From Sedimentisphaerales bacterium (GTDB lineage Bacteria; Planctomycetota; Phycisphaerae; Sedimentisphaerales; Anaerohalosphaeraceae): DNA of 38,180 bases. The DNA lies in contig JANQGW010000175.1 in NCBI GenBank assembly GCA_028282905.1, forward strand, positions 1-38,180. The letters run 5' to 3'. The translations under genes and the position numbers were made by a program. Under the pieces are notes generated by a model. It had not been told where the DNA came from, searched no databases, and saw only the letters and a list, made by a program, of their open reading frames with translations. Below are positions 1 through 7,750 of this stretch, one piece after another (position 1 is the stretch's first letter; every line of letters starts with the position of its first letter).

Positions 1-623
1 TCTTTGCCTTCCAGCGGTTTTTCCGGAAGTCCGTGATCCTGCCGGTGCAATGGAAAATGAGCATCCGGATAGTTGATTGACAGGAAAAATGGTTCATCGG
101 AAGCGGTAAAGAACTTCGAGGCTGATTCGGCATATTTTTTCATGCCCCGCTGGCCTTTGCCAAAATTGGCACCGCGGATTTCCCGAAAGTCAAAGGGAAA
201 GGCCGATTCGGGATTGACATGCAGTTTGCCGATCAAGCCGGTGCGATAGCCGCACTTTTTTAGAATACTCGGAATATTGGGAAAGTTCTTATACATCCGG
301 TATTTATGTGTTGCCAGTCCAATCTGCCCGTTTTGATGCGGATGCAGACCGGTCAAATAACAAGCTCGCGACGGACTGCACACCGAATACGGCACAAAGG
401 CATTTTCAAATCGGACGCCGTTTTGAGCCAGCTTATCCAGTACCGGCGTCTTGACATACGGGTCGCCGTAACAGCCCAGTTCCGGACCGTTATCTTCTGA
501 TACAATCAACAGCACATTGGGTTTCTGTACCGGCTTTTCCTGTTGAGCATATAGACAGCCCATCGTAGAAAACGCTGTGATTGCAACTACCGCAGCTCTC
601 ATAAAGTCTTGTCTTTTCAGCAT
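1..623 (-). CDS. Sulfatase (S1 family), 3' end beyond window
   Basis: The first 207 residues of an exported sulfatase are present; the C-terminal part lies left of base 1. The start is the ATG at 623, with AGGA seven to ten bases upstream. Residues 1-26 form a signal peptide, with a possible lipobox ending at Cys23 (S-T-M-G-C). Metal-binding Asp/Asn sit in SEDNG near residue 42, and the formylglycine motif C-S-P-S-R has its Cys at 82. It is closely similar to the next sulfatase and aligns to it residue for residue over the first 90 positions, so the pair is a tandem duplication. The motif HQNGQIGL and the GK-HV-PES segment recall N-sulfoglucosamine sulfohydrolase (SGSH-type) enzymes. That suggests, but does not prove, an aminosugar sulfate substrate. 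It is last in the visible operon, 29 bases after its paralogue. Confidence 0.93.
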   Translation of the reverse strand, partial: MLKRQDFMRAAVVAITAFSTMGCLYAQQEKPVQKPNVLLIVSEDNGPELGCYGDPYVKTPVLDKLAQNGVRFENAFVPYSVCSPSRACYLTGLHPHQNGQIGLATHKYRMYKNFPNIPSILKKCGYRTGLIGKLHVNPESAFPFDFREIRGANFGKGQRGMKKYAESASKFFTASDEPFFLSINYPDAHFPLHRQDHGLPEKPLEGK

Positions 624-652
624 GTTTAATTCCTGCAAAATATCAAGCGATT

Positions 653-2155
653 TTACTCTATATTCCCTTTTTCCAGGTAATCCAGATAACCCCATTTGAA
701 TTTCTTATTACGCCGGTAATTTGTTCCGACTGCCGCGTCTTGTTCGTTGGTGAGCTTTTTAAGGACTTTGGGATTGGTTAACTGGTCATTCGTTTCTTTC
801 TGCCATTTTCTGAGTGCTGACAGAAGCCGATTCTTTACGGCGGCGTATTCCGGATTGTCGGCTACATTATTAAACTCGTGAGAATCATTTTTCAGGTCGT
901 ACAATTCAACGGCCGGCCCTTCTTCCCAGGTCTTGTAGCCTTGCTGGACTAATTTATCCGCTTTGGACAGAGCCTCTTCGGTTGGCATTCCGGCTTTCCA
1001 TTTTGTCCGGTAGCCACCAATAACCGGATTGGTTCGATCCTGCAAGAGATTGGCAATCAATTTATAGCGCTCGTCCCGCACGGTACGCTGCGGGAAAAAC
1101 CAATGCGGTGAATCGGATGTTCGTTCCGCGAAAAGATATTTCCGCCAGGTCACTTTTTGACCTTCAAGCAACGGCACCAGTGATTTGCCCGCCAATCCTT
1201 TCGGAGCGTCAATCCCGGTCACTTCCAGAACGGTCGGCAGGATATCCACGGAGCTTATCAACTCCGCTTTTTTCTGCTCCGGCTTGCCCCTGTGCGGCCA
1301 TCGGACAATAAACGGAACTTTTAAACCGGACTCATAACAGGTTACCTTGCCGCGAGTGACCTGTGCCCCGTGGTCACCCAAATAGATCACAAGGGTGTTG
1401 TCGGCCTTGCCGCTCTTTTGCAGTTCATTCATGAGCATTCCGATTCCGGAGTCAAGTCGGCTGATGCAATTATAATAATTGGCCACATGATCTCGCAATC
1501 GAGGTGTATCGACACCCATGAACGGCATACATTGCACATCTTTGCCCGTCAGTGGTGTTTCGGGCAGGCCAAACTGCTGTTTGATAAACGGAAGATGCGC
1601 ATCGGGATAGTTGACCATCAGGAAAAAGGACTCCTCTGAAGCCGTAAAAAAGTCCGCGGCCTTGTCCGCATAGTCTGCCATGTTTCGCTTGCCAAAATTC
1701 GCACCTTTGATCGGATGATAATCAAGCGGAAATGCTGATTCGGGATTAACATGTATCTTGCCGAGCATGCCCGTACGATAGCCGCTCTTTTTGAGTAAAG
1801 ATACGATATTGGGAAACTTTTTGAACATCGCATACTTATGGGTGGCAAGACCGATCTGACCATTTTGGTGCGGGTACAAACCGGTAAAAATGCTGCTGCG
1901 TGAAGGACTGCAGACCGCCTGGGTAATGTAGGCGTTCTTGAAAAGCGTTCCTTCAGCCGCGAGTTTATCCAGATGAGGCGTTCTGACATTTGGATCACCG
2001 TAGCAACTCAGTTCCGGCCCATTATCTTCGGAGGTAATGAGCAGGATATTCGGTCGGTTGGTCTGCGGCCTGTTTTTTGCCGAAACATTTCCAACTAAAG
2101 CCGAAACCGTCGTTACGCCTGCCAATTTTAAAAAATGTCGCCGCTTAAGTATCAT
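653..2155 (-). CDS. TAT-exported sulfatase (S1 family, SGSH-like)
   Basis: A 500-residue sulfatase that would hydrolyse sulfate esters or sulfamates from glycans outside the cytoplasm. The N-terminus K-R-R-H-F-L-K followed by a hydrophobic stretch ending near S-A-K is a twin-arginine signal. That suits an enzyme exported folded. Residues 43-46 (EDNG) bind calcium, C-S-P-S-R at 82-86 carries the Cys converted to formylglycine, and Y-L-G-D-H-G later supplies further metal ligands. No sulfatase-maturing enzyme is encoded in the window. The gene lies 72 bases after the sialidase and 29 before the second sulfatase, all on one strand, which supports a single operon. Resemblance to sulfamidase-like enzymes is by motif only; the exact substrate is unknown. 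Confidence 0.95.
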   Translation of the reverse strand: MILKRRHFLKLAGVTTVSALVGNVSAKNRPQTNRPNILLITSEDNGPELSCYGDPNVRTPHLDKLAAEGTLFKNAYITQAVCSPSRSSIFTGLYPHQNGQIGLATHKYAMFKKFPNIVSLLKKSGYRTGMLGKIHVNPESAFPLDYHPIKGANFGKRNMADYADKAADFFTASEESFFLMVNYPDAHLPFIKQQFGLPETPLTGKDVQCMPFMGVDTPRLRDHVANYYNCISRLDSGIGMLMNELQKSGKADNTLVIYLGDHGAQVTRGKVTCYESGLKVPFIVRWPHRGKPEQKKAELISSVDILPTVLEVTGIDAPKGLAGKSLVPLLEGQKVTWRKYLFAERTSDSPHWFFPQRTVRDERYKLIANLLQDRTNPVIGGYRTKWKAGMPTEEALSKADKLVQQGYKTWEEGPAVELYDLKNDSHEFNNVADNPEYAAVKNRLLSALRKWQKETNDQLTNPKVLKKLTNEQDAAVGTNYRRNKKFKWGYLDYLEKGNIE

Positions 2156-2227
2156 CCAAACCGCATTGCTTTAAACTGTATTGCCTGTTTGATAATCTTC
2201 GAATAGTTCGAGGGAATCTCTCAATTA

Positions 2228-4522
2228 TCACTTGTTGAAAAGCAGCCAGTCCAGAGAGAATTTTGCAACTTTGATGTTCTTGTGGCCGTTTGCTTCAAAA
2301 AACAAACTGATATCACCATCGGGGAGCTGCATCAGGCTGGAATAGGCAAAGGCTTCCTTGAAAACGAGTTTCTTATGCGGCCAGGTTTTTCCGCCGTCAA
2401 AACTGACATAGACCGTGCCGTGTGTGCGGCCCGGACCGACCGGCACCGAGCACAATAGAACAGCCCCGTCTTTGCCTTTGGGATGGTCAACCGCAATCAG
2501 TGAACCGTTACAACTGACGGTTTTCAAAGCCGGATCGTTTTCGAGCAAACTCCAGGTCGTGCCGCCGTCTTTGCTGAAGGCTCGTGTTCGCAAACGCTGC
2601 TTTGAGCCGTAACTGATAAAGGTGCGGCTGTTTAAGACCAGCGTGCCGTCCGGAAGTTCGGCTACCTTGGACTCGCTGGCCCAGGAGACCTTGCCTTCCC
2701 ACGGTACCACATTGCTTCGCTGCCAGGTTTTTCCGTGGTCGTCGCTGTAAAAACAGAGCACCTTCTTGCCTTGGTAGAAATCGCCGCCTGCAACAATTAA
2801 ACGCCCTTTTCGCGGGCCGTGTTTGAGCTGAATTCCCTCGCCGGAACCAACCACCATAACCGCACCATACGTTTTGACCATATCTGTAATCTCACGCGGC
2901 TTCGACCAACTCTTTCCCTCATCATCACTGGTAAGCACATACTGCTTGGAATGAAGGTCGCCCATTTCGCCGCGGACATCCTTCGGAACATTCGTATAGT
3001 CCCACATAAACAGATTATACAGCACATGAATCCGATTAGTATCTGCGTCGTACACCGCCGCGTTCGGGCAGACAGACTTGGCCCCATGCGTCACAACTAA
3101 TATATCATCGCTCCAAGTCTTGCCGTTGTCGTCGCTGGTTTTAACCACCAAATCCTGCCCGGACCGGTCCGACCAACCGCTCTTATTTCGCCCTTGGACA
3201 ACGCACACAATTTTGCCGCTATTGGTGACAATAATGTTCTGCTCACGGTACTGGGCATACGGCACATTTTTCTCGCCTTTGATCTTTTCCTGGCCAATCA
3301 TAAACACATCGTAAACCTCCGGTTCTCCGGGCACCGGCTCTAATTCCGGTGCAATCCAACCCGGTGAGAACACCGCAAATCGTATCTTTTTGCATTTTTC
3401 CACTTCATACAGGCATCCAATGCGTCCATCCTTGAGCACTGTCAGGCTGGAATATGAAAAATACTCCGGTTCCAGTACTTTCGACGCCGGCCAGGTTTTG
3501 CCGTCATCAAAGCTGAGTCGCACGGTACCGGTATCGCGGCCCTTTTGATTGGCGGGACAACTGAATGCTAAAACGCCCTGCTTGCCTGAAGAAGGCCAAC
3601 GGTAACGGATAATACTGCCCATGCACTGTGGCTCGGGAAGTTGCGGATCGTCCTGCAGATACGACCATGTCTGGCCGCCGTCTTTGCTGAGTGCGACCTT
3701 GCGAACTTTATTGCCGCGATAGCCGCGACTATTGAGCATGATCGTGCCGTCTTCCAACTCGACCATCTGCACTTCGTTGCCCCAGCCGCTTTGCCCGGGC
3801 TTATCCTGACTGTGCGGTGCAGGATAGCCATACTGCCATGTCTGGCCGCCGTCATCACTATAAGCCGCATAGACATGAAATTTACGCTGCCTGCCTCCTT
3901 CGTACCATGTTTCATTCATCGGCATAATGATCCGTCCGGCATAAGGACGCTGCGTCAGTACAATCCCGCAGCCCGGACCGGAAGCAACCGAGGTAATCGC
4001 ATCGGGCCGTTTAACTCCGGCGGTCACATCCCGCGGCTGAGACCATGTTTTTCCGTCATCATCGCTGGTCATTACAAACGTCTTTTGCACACCAACGCCG
4101 TCATGCCCCGGCAATGCCAGCTTGATGGTTTTGCCAATTGATCGGGAATGATAGTTCTGCGGAAAATCCTGATACATCAGTACAATCCGTCCCGTGTCCG
4201 GAAGCACCACTGCCTGCGGATTATTCAGGCTGTGTTTACCGTTTTCAGCAACAATCTGCAGCGGAAGCCATGTCCGCCCGTTGTCTTCGCTACGTTTGAG
4301 AACAATCTTGTTCTGTGCATGATCCGACAGGGTTTGACGGCCTTCGGAAAACGCCAAAAGCGTACCCTTTTGCGTGGTTATCAATGAGGGAATGCGGTAC
4401 TCCGGGCAGCCTTCGCTGCCGCTGATAAAGACATCGGTGGTGACTGGTTTTGAAACAACACGGCCGCAAAGCAATATGAACGCGCAGAGCAAGAAGCGGT
4501 TTACTGAAATCCGTGAAAACAT
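2228..4522 (-). CDS. Exported sialidase with two tandem BNR domains
   Basis: About 764 residues. A TTG 12 bases further upstream is in frame, but ATG 4522 is preferred because GGAG lies six bases before it. An N-terminal signal peptide (FLLCAFILLCG) marks an exported protein. Ten Asp boxes (S-x-D-x-G-x-T-W) are visible, five in each half: SEDNGRTW, SDDDGKTW, SDDGGQTW, SKDGGQTW, SFDDGKTW, then SDDNGKTW, SDDEGKSW, SDDHGKTW, SKDGGTTW, SFDGGKTW. Each half ends with a matching S-Y-S-S-L motif. The first half has the R-I-P motif at Arg43; the second reads Y-R-E-Q-N at the equivalent place. So it is an internally duplicated exo-alpha-sialidase or BNR-repeat protein, and perhaps only one half is catalytic. 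It is transcribed between the GntR regulator and the sulfatases, which fits removal of sialic acid from sulfated glycans. Confidence 0.9.
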   Translation of the reverse strand: MFSRISVNRFLLCAFILLCGRVVSKPVTTDVFISGSEGCPEYRIPSLITTQKGTLLAFSEGRQTLSDHAQNKIVLKRSEDNGRTWLPLQIVAENGKHSLNNPQAVVLPDTGRIVLMYQDFPQNYHSRSIGKTIKLALPGHDGVGVQKTFVMTSDDDGKTWSQPRDVTAGVKRPDAITSVASGPGCGIVLTQRPYAGRIIMPMNETWYEGGRQRKFHVYAAYSDDGGQTWQYGYPAPHSQDKPGQSGWGNEVQMVELEDGTIMLNSRGYRGNKVRKVALSKDGGQTWSYLQDDPQLPEPQCMGSIIRYRWPSSGKQGVLAFSCPANQKGRDTGTVRLSFDDGKTWPASKVLEPEYFSYSSLTVLKDGRIGCLYEVEKCKKIRFAVFSPGWIAPELEPVPGEPEVYDVFMIGQEKIKGEKNVPYAQYREQNIIVTNSGKIVCVVQGRNKSGWSDRSGQDLVVKTSDDNGKTWSDDILVVTHGAKSVCPNAAVYDADTNRIHVLYNLFMWDYTNVPKDVRGEMGDLHSKQYVLTSDDEGKSWSKPREITDMVKTYGAVMVVGSGEGIQLKHGPRKGRLIVAGGDFYQGKKVLCFYSDDHGKTWQRSNVVPWEGKVSWASESKVAELPDGTLVLNSRTFISYGSKQRLRTRAFSKDGGTTWSLLENDPALKTVSCNGSLIAVDHPKGKDGAVLLCSVPVGPGRTHGTVYVSFDGGKTWPHKKLVFKEAFAYSSLMQLPDGDISLFFEANGHKNIKVAKFSLDWLLFNK

Positions 4523-4540
4523 GGCTATCTCCAATTCAAA

Positions 4541-5248
4541 TTATTCATTTGGTAATGTAAAATGCTTGCGAATCAACTCGGCTGCCATTGAGGCGTCTTT
4601 TGCCTCCAACGCCTTAAACAGAGACCGGTGAGGAATATCTTCATAAGGCTCATCCAGTGCCGTTGTTGCCGAAGTTTTTGACTGCTCGTGGAAAAGGTGG
4701 ATCATGATGCACCATTGCAGGAAAATCGGTCGATAGATCTTCTGCATTCTTTCGCCGCCTGCATAGTAGCAAGTCTTCATGTGGAAATCCGCATCCAGCC
4801 GGCGGTATTCCATGGCATCGCCGATTTTGATCGCTTCTTCCAATCCATCGACAATAGCTTCCAACTCAGACAATTGTTCCGGGGTGATTTTATCAGCCAG
4901 GCAGTAATAGATGCCCGTTTCGACACTCAGACGCATGTCGTACAATTCCTGGTGCTTTTCATGATTGTGATAGTCAACAATCCGGGCACCGCAGTTAGGA
5001 ATTGTTTCGATCCAGCCTTCTTCCCGTAAGCGGATGAAGGTTTCACGAACGGGAACATTGCTGACATCCAGCTCTTTGGTGACTTGAGACTCACGAATCC
5101 GTTGGCCAAACGAGATATTTCCGAGAAAGATTTGCGTTAAAACATGATCGTAAATACGGTCCGGCAGGCTGATTTTCAGGTCTGTATTGGTACCGTTGAT
5201 CCAGTTCAGGACATTGGTTTCCAGATTCGCCATTCCCTCTTTGTTCAT
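4541..5248 (-). CDS. GntR-family regulator, FadR/FCD subfamily
   Basis: 235 residues, starting at ATG 5248 with GGAG eight to nine bases upstream. Residues about 20-95 form a winged helix (R-I-Y-D-H-V-L-T-Q-I-F-L-G, E-L-D-V-S-x-V-P-V-R-E-T, then a wing with G-W-I-E-T-I-P-N-C-G-A-R-I). Residues about 100-230 are an all-helical FCD ligand-binding domain with the D-x-x-x-E and metal-site histidine pattern (D-A-D-F-H). Its stop lies 18 bases before the sialidase start. It probably governs the sialidase/sulfatase operon in response to a sugar or sugar acid released from the glycan. The ligand cannot be read from sequence. An 18-bp palindrome 44 bases upstream is the natural operator candidate. Confidence 0.9.
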   Translation of the reverse strand: MNKEGMANLETNVLNWINGTNTDLKISLPDRIYDHVLTQIFLGNISFGQRIRESQVTKELDVSNVPVRETFIRLREEGWIETIPNCGARIVDYHNHEKHQELYDMRLSVETGIYYCLADKITPEQLSELEAIVDGLEEAIKIGDAMEYRRLDADFHMKTCYYAGGERMQKIYRPIFLQWCIMIHLFHEQSKTSATTALDEPYEDIPHRSLFKALEAKDASMAAELIRKHFTLPNE

Positions 5249-5291
5249 ACATTATCTCCAATAAAAAGATCACGCGCGATATTATTTATCC

Positions 5292-5309
5292 TACATTATA
5301 TATAATGTA
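5292..5309. promoter_or_regulatory. Perfect 18-bp palindrome, candidate GntR operator
   Basis: TACATTATATATAATGTA is a perfect inverted repeat centred between 5300 and 5301, 44 bases upstream of the GntR start. Its position suits autoregulation of the glycan operon. GntR/FadR regulators bind short palindromes as dimers, but the AT-rich sequence could also be part of a promoter -10 region. Assignment to the adjacent regulator is inference. Confidence 0.5.
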
Positions 5310-5538
5310 TAATTTACGCAAGAAAAATCTTCTGAGAATCTTCCACAAAATCAAATTCATCCGAAAGTTTCTGGGAGTAAACGCCCCCCTGGTCAGCTTG
5401 TAAACCTGAAACAGTAGCGTAGAGATAAATACTCGCAGACATCATTTCAATATGTGCTTTGTAAAGCGGCTAACTGCCTACGAACGGCATGAATAGCTAA
5501 TTTTCTGCTGGAAAACGGAAAATTGTCGGGATAATTGC

Positions 5539-5567
5539 TTGCAAACAGAGGCGATTATGAGTAAATT
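5539..5567 (+). promoter_or_regulatory. Sigma-70 promoter of tRNA-Ser
   Basis: TTGCAA at 5539-5544 and TAAATT at 5562-5567 are separated by 17 bases. The predicted start, near 5574, is about 12 bases before the mature tRNA. Confidence 0.5.
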
Positions 5568-5585
5568 ATGCACCTTAATTGAGCT

Positions 5586-5675
5586 GGAGAGGTGGCAGAG
5601 CGGCTTAATGCAACGGTTTGCTAAACCGTCGTGTCTCTAATAGGGGCACCGGGGGTTCGAATCCCCCCCTCTCCG
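5586..5675 (+). tRNA. tRNA-Ser (anticodon GCT)
   Basis: A 90-base class II tRNA. The acceptor stem is GGAGAGG with CCTCTCC and discriminator G at 5675. The anticodon stem is ACGGT/ACCGT around loop TTGCTAA, giving anticodon GCT for AGC/AGU serine codons. A long variable arm (TCTCTAATAGGGGCA region) and a T arm GGGGG-TTCGAAT-CCCCC follow. The CCA end is not encoded. The gene is the left boundary of a genomic island: its 3' half is repeated at 8989-9052. In tRNA-targeted integration the intact 3' half at this end is supplied by the element. Confidence 0.96.
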
Positions 5676-5681
5676 ATAAAT
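5618..5681 (+). repeat. Left attachment repeat (3' half of tRNA-Ser)
   Basis: From the anticodon loop (TTGCTAAACC) to six bases past the tRNA end (ATAAAT). It matches 8989-9052 over 64 bases, apart from a two-base indel in the variable arm, two one-base deletions and a few substitutions in the T arm. This is the attL copy and forms part of the working tRNA. Confidence 0.85.
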
Positions 5682-5687
5682 ATCCTT

Positions 5688-5722
5688 AAACGTATGTATG
5701 ACAAGTACATGCGTTTTTTTTT
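5688..5722 (+). terminator. Rho-independent terminator after tRNA-Ser
   Basis: AAACGTATGT (5688-5697) pairs with ACATGCGTTT (5707-5716) with one G-T wobble, around a nine-base loop. Nine T residues span 5714-5722. It lies inside the island, so it replaces the host terminator now stranded at 9060. Confidence 0.75.
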
Positions 5723-5852
5723 ATGCGTAGTGATATCACATCTCCCCATTTTCAATATACCCTACTTTTGACAATTTAATGCATTCTACGTGCAACTAAA
5801 ATTTGTCTAATTTTGTCCATTTTCCGGGTGTTCGTAACAATTAAAACACGCC

Positions 5853-5942
5853 ACAATGTACCCAGTAAGTTGTGATTTAAGATGGGTTACACAATGTAAC
5901 TATAGAGGTTAAAAATAAAGTAATACCCTATTACATTGTGTA
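5853..5942. promoter_or_regulatory. Cluster of TTACAnnnTGTAA-type operator sites
   Basis: GTTACACAATGTAAC at 5886-5900 has perfect 6-base arms around CAA. TTACATTGTGTA at 5931-5942 is the exact reverse complement of its core, and a half site ACAATGTA lies at 5853-5860. The group sits just upstream of the first island genes. This looks like a binding array for an island-encoded or host repressor. The two small winged-helix proteins nearby are possible partners, but that is a guess. Confidence 0.45.
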
Positions 5943-5979
5943 GCTCATAAATGGGAACCTGAAACGGAAAGGGATAATT

Positions 5980-6178
5980 ATGGGCGTTAGGTTTTAACCT
6001 GAATAAGAAAGCATTTGATAGTAATGCAACATATAGCCGGTTTTACGGGAAGTCGGTTAGAATCAAGGATGAAACGGATTACGATGAAATGCGTTCTGCG
6101 GTCGAAAAGCTTCTGGCGAAAATGAAGGAAGAATTTCCCAAAGCAGAGGCTGTATTTCATGATGTATTTGGTAAATAG
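5980..6178 (+). pseudogene. Unrecognised small gene broken by frameshift after its start
   Basis: ATG 5980 is preceded by AAAGGG at good spacing, but its frame stops after five codons. One frame over, an open stretch from 5978 runs without interruption to TAG 6176-6178. It encodes about 65 residues that look like real protein (KAFDSNATYSRFYGKSVRI, then a helix ending FPKAEAVFHDVFGK). A one-base change near 5986 would join the two. It could equally be the 3' remnant of a longer island gene. I do not recognise the family. It ends 16 bases before the next gene. Confidence 0.45.
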
Positions 6179-6194
6179 GCTGGAAGGCTCTTCT

Positions 6195-6884
6195 ATGATT
6201 GATATATTATTTGACAGGATGGATAGTTGGCGGCACTTACCAAGCTATCAGCTTGAACGAAGAGCGGATATATTTTTCTCGTTATATTTACAGCCCGTAT
6301 TGCAGGCCAAGCTGGATTTTGGAATCAGCCCGATTATTATTCCTGAGTTTCCAGTACGCATCGGCACTATTTACCCAAATATCAAGACTGACAAATCTTA
6401 CAAAATCGATTATGTGTGTTTTTCTGCCGATACAAAGACAGCAATTCTTGTCGAGTTAAAAACAGAGGGCCAATCTCGACGTGAAAGTCAGGATAAATAT
6501 CTTGTTGCTGCCCGTGAAGTCGGCTTTACCGCCCTACTGGATGGCATTTTGAAGATTTTCAAGGCGACCAATTCAAAGAGAAAATATTTCTATCTACTTG
6601 ATATGCTTGCACAGGCTGGTTTTCTTAGTATTCCCGCTGAAATGTATGAGACCATCAATAAAGACTGCCTGCAGGGTATCAATTCTATTGCAGGTAGCGT
6701 CAAGGTGCTGGATTGCCCTCAAGATGCGAAAATTGTTTATATACAGCCCAATGGTGATGGACCAGACATTATCTCCTTTGAGGAGTTCAGGGGCTTCATA
6801 GAGGCGTCTGACGATCTGCTGTCGAAACGGTTTGCTCAGTCTCTCCATGAATGGGCAACAGTTAAAGCCGGGCATAAAAAATAA
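6195..6884 (+). CDS. PD-(D/E)XK nuclease-like protein of unknown function
   Basis: 229 residues from ATG 6195, chosen because GGAAGG lies seven bases upstream; ATGs at 6159 and 6162 have no such site. The segment K-I-D-Y-V (Asp72) followed by L-V-E-L-K-T-E (Glu87, Lys89) on a beta strand has the spacing of a PD-(D/E)XK nuclease core, D-x14-E-x-K. The rest is unrecognised: a helical N-terminus and a C-terminal half with R-K-Y-F-Y-L-L-D. It lacks the length and target-recognition features of a typical type II restriction enzyme. It could be an anti-phage or DNA-processing protein of the island. The small winged-helix gene follows 73 bases later on the same strand. Confidence 0.65.
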   Translation: MIDILFDRMDSWRHLPSYQLERRADIFFSLYLQPVLQAKLDFGISPIIIPEFPVRIGTIYPNIKTDKSYKIDYVCFSADTKTAILVELKTEGQSRRESQDKYLVAAREVGFTALLDGILKIFKATNSKRKYFYLLDMLAQAGFLSIPAEMYETINKDCLQGINSIAGSVKVLDCPQDAKIVYIQPNGDGPDIISFEEFRGFIEASDDLLSKRFAQSLHEWATVKAGHKK

Positions 6885-6957
6885 CCGCCCTTAACAACTG
6901 AATGAATAAAACAGAATAGGTGTGTTGACAGATTATTATTCAATAAGTGAGTTGATA

Positions 6958-7197
6958 ATGGAAAATAAAAGTGGATTTATGTCCCCCAGCGATAAAGCTC
7001 AAATTGGCTTGTCTTTAATCCAAGATGCAATTCTTGAGGTATTATCAAAAGAAAGATCGGGGCTTTCAAATGAACAAATCTCAGATTTTCTTGGTATTCG
7101 TTCCAGCCACTGTGCCATTTCATGGGCAGTATGCAAGCATTTGGTAGCTAACAATAGGATTAATTATGAAAAGCCTAAAGACATTTATTTTTTATAA
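6958..7197 (+). CDS. Small winged-helix protein
   Basis: 79 residues from ATG 6958. An in-frame GTG at 6922 and ATG 6979 are alternatives, and no start has a strong ribosome binding site. The core I-Q-D-A-I-L-E-V-L-S-K-E-R-S-G-L-S-N-E-Q is followed by I-S-D-F-L-G-I and a wing ending at Y-F. It resembles small winged-helix proteins often found beside restriction enzymes in bacteria and archaea. Recognised from general pattern only. It sits downstream of the PD-(D/E)XK protein on the same strand and converges on the HNH gene, so it may regulate or partner the nuclease-like protein. Confidence 0.6.
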   Translation: MENKSGFMSPSDKAQIGLSLIQDAILEVLSKERSGLSNEQISDFLGIRSSHCAISWAVCKHLVANNRINYEKPKDIYFL

Positions 7198-7210
7198 ATG
7201 TTTCGAATTG

Positions 7211-7741
7211 TTACTTCACATGTTTCCAGTTTCTACCAGAGTCAATCCTGTATATGGCAGATGATGTCACACCATACATTTTGCTGATTTCGGTTTGAGT
7301 GTATTTGCCGCTTCGAAGCAATTTCTTGATCTCCCGTACTTGTTTCTCAGTAAGTTTTGATGTGCCAACGCTTTCACCTCTGGCCCATTTTCGATTATTA
7401 TTTGAATACATGGGGTGCTCTTGTCGGGTCACCCAAGACAAATTATCCAGACAGCTGTTGAACTTATCACCGTCCAAATGGCAAGCTATATGGTCTGGCG
7501 GCCGTGGCCCCACAAATGTTTCTAACACTAATTGATGAATTTTGATTCTATTTCGCTTTCCATTATTGGACAAAGTCACTGTCAGGTAACCACGAAATAA
7601 TTGCGGTTTAAGCCATTGGCCAAAGTCGAAATACGGTTTGGTTTTATACCCCCTTTTCTCGCTCCACACACGGCCATCTTTAGAGACATAGTAATGTGGA
7701 TAACCGGGGATTGGTTTTACTTCAACATCTAAAGGCAACAT
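7211..7741 (-). CDS. HNH endonuclease with NUMOD4 motif
   Basis: 176 residues. The N-terminal segment K-P-I-P-G-Y-P-H-Y-Y-V-S-K-D-G-R-V-W-S is a NUMOD4 motif. An HNH_3-type core follows near residues 70-110: I-H-Q-L-V-L-E-T-F-V-G, then H-L-D-G-D-K-F-N and N-L-S-W-V-T. The C-terminus has a helix-turn-helix (Y-T-Q-T-E-I-S-K-M-Y-G-V-T). This layout is typical of phage or intron-type homing nucleases that nick DNA. It starts nine bases after the vsr stop and is probably co-transcribed with it. It may be a freestanding homing endonuclease brought in by the element. Confidence 0.88.
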   Translation of the reverse strand: MLPLDVEVKPIPGYPHYYVSKDGRVWSEKRGYKTKPYFDFGQWLKPQLFRGYLTVTLSNNGKRNRIKIHQLVLETFVGPRPPDHIACHLDGDKFNSCLDNLSWVTRQEHPMYSNNNRKWARGESVGTSKLTEKQVREIKKLLRSGKYTQTEISKMYGVTSSAIYRIDSGRNWKHVK

Positions 7742-7750
7742 ATCTAACTC

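Larger units (their letters stand above)
5249..5585. other. Intergenic region between GntR operon and tRNA-Ser
   Basis: 337 bases without a gene. It holds the promoter region of the minus-strand glycan operon with a palindromic operator candidate at its left end, and the tRNA promoter at its right end. I see no open frame with a ribosome binding site and no clear RNA structure in the middle part. Confidence 0.6.
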
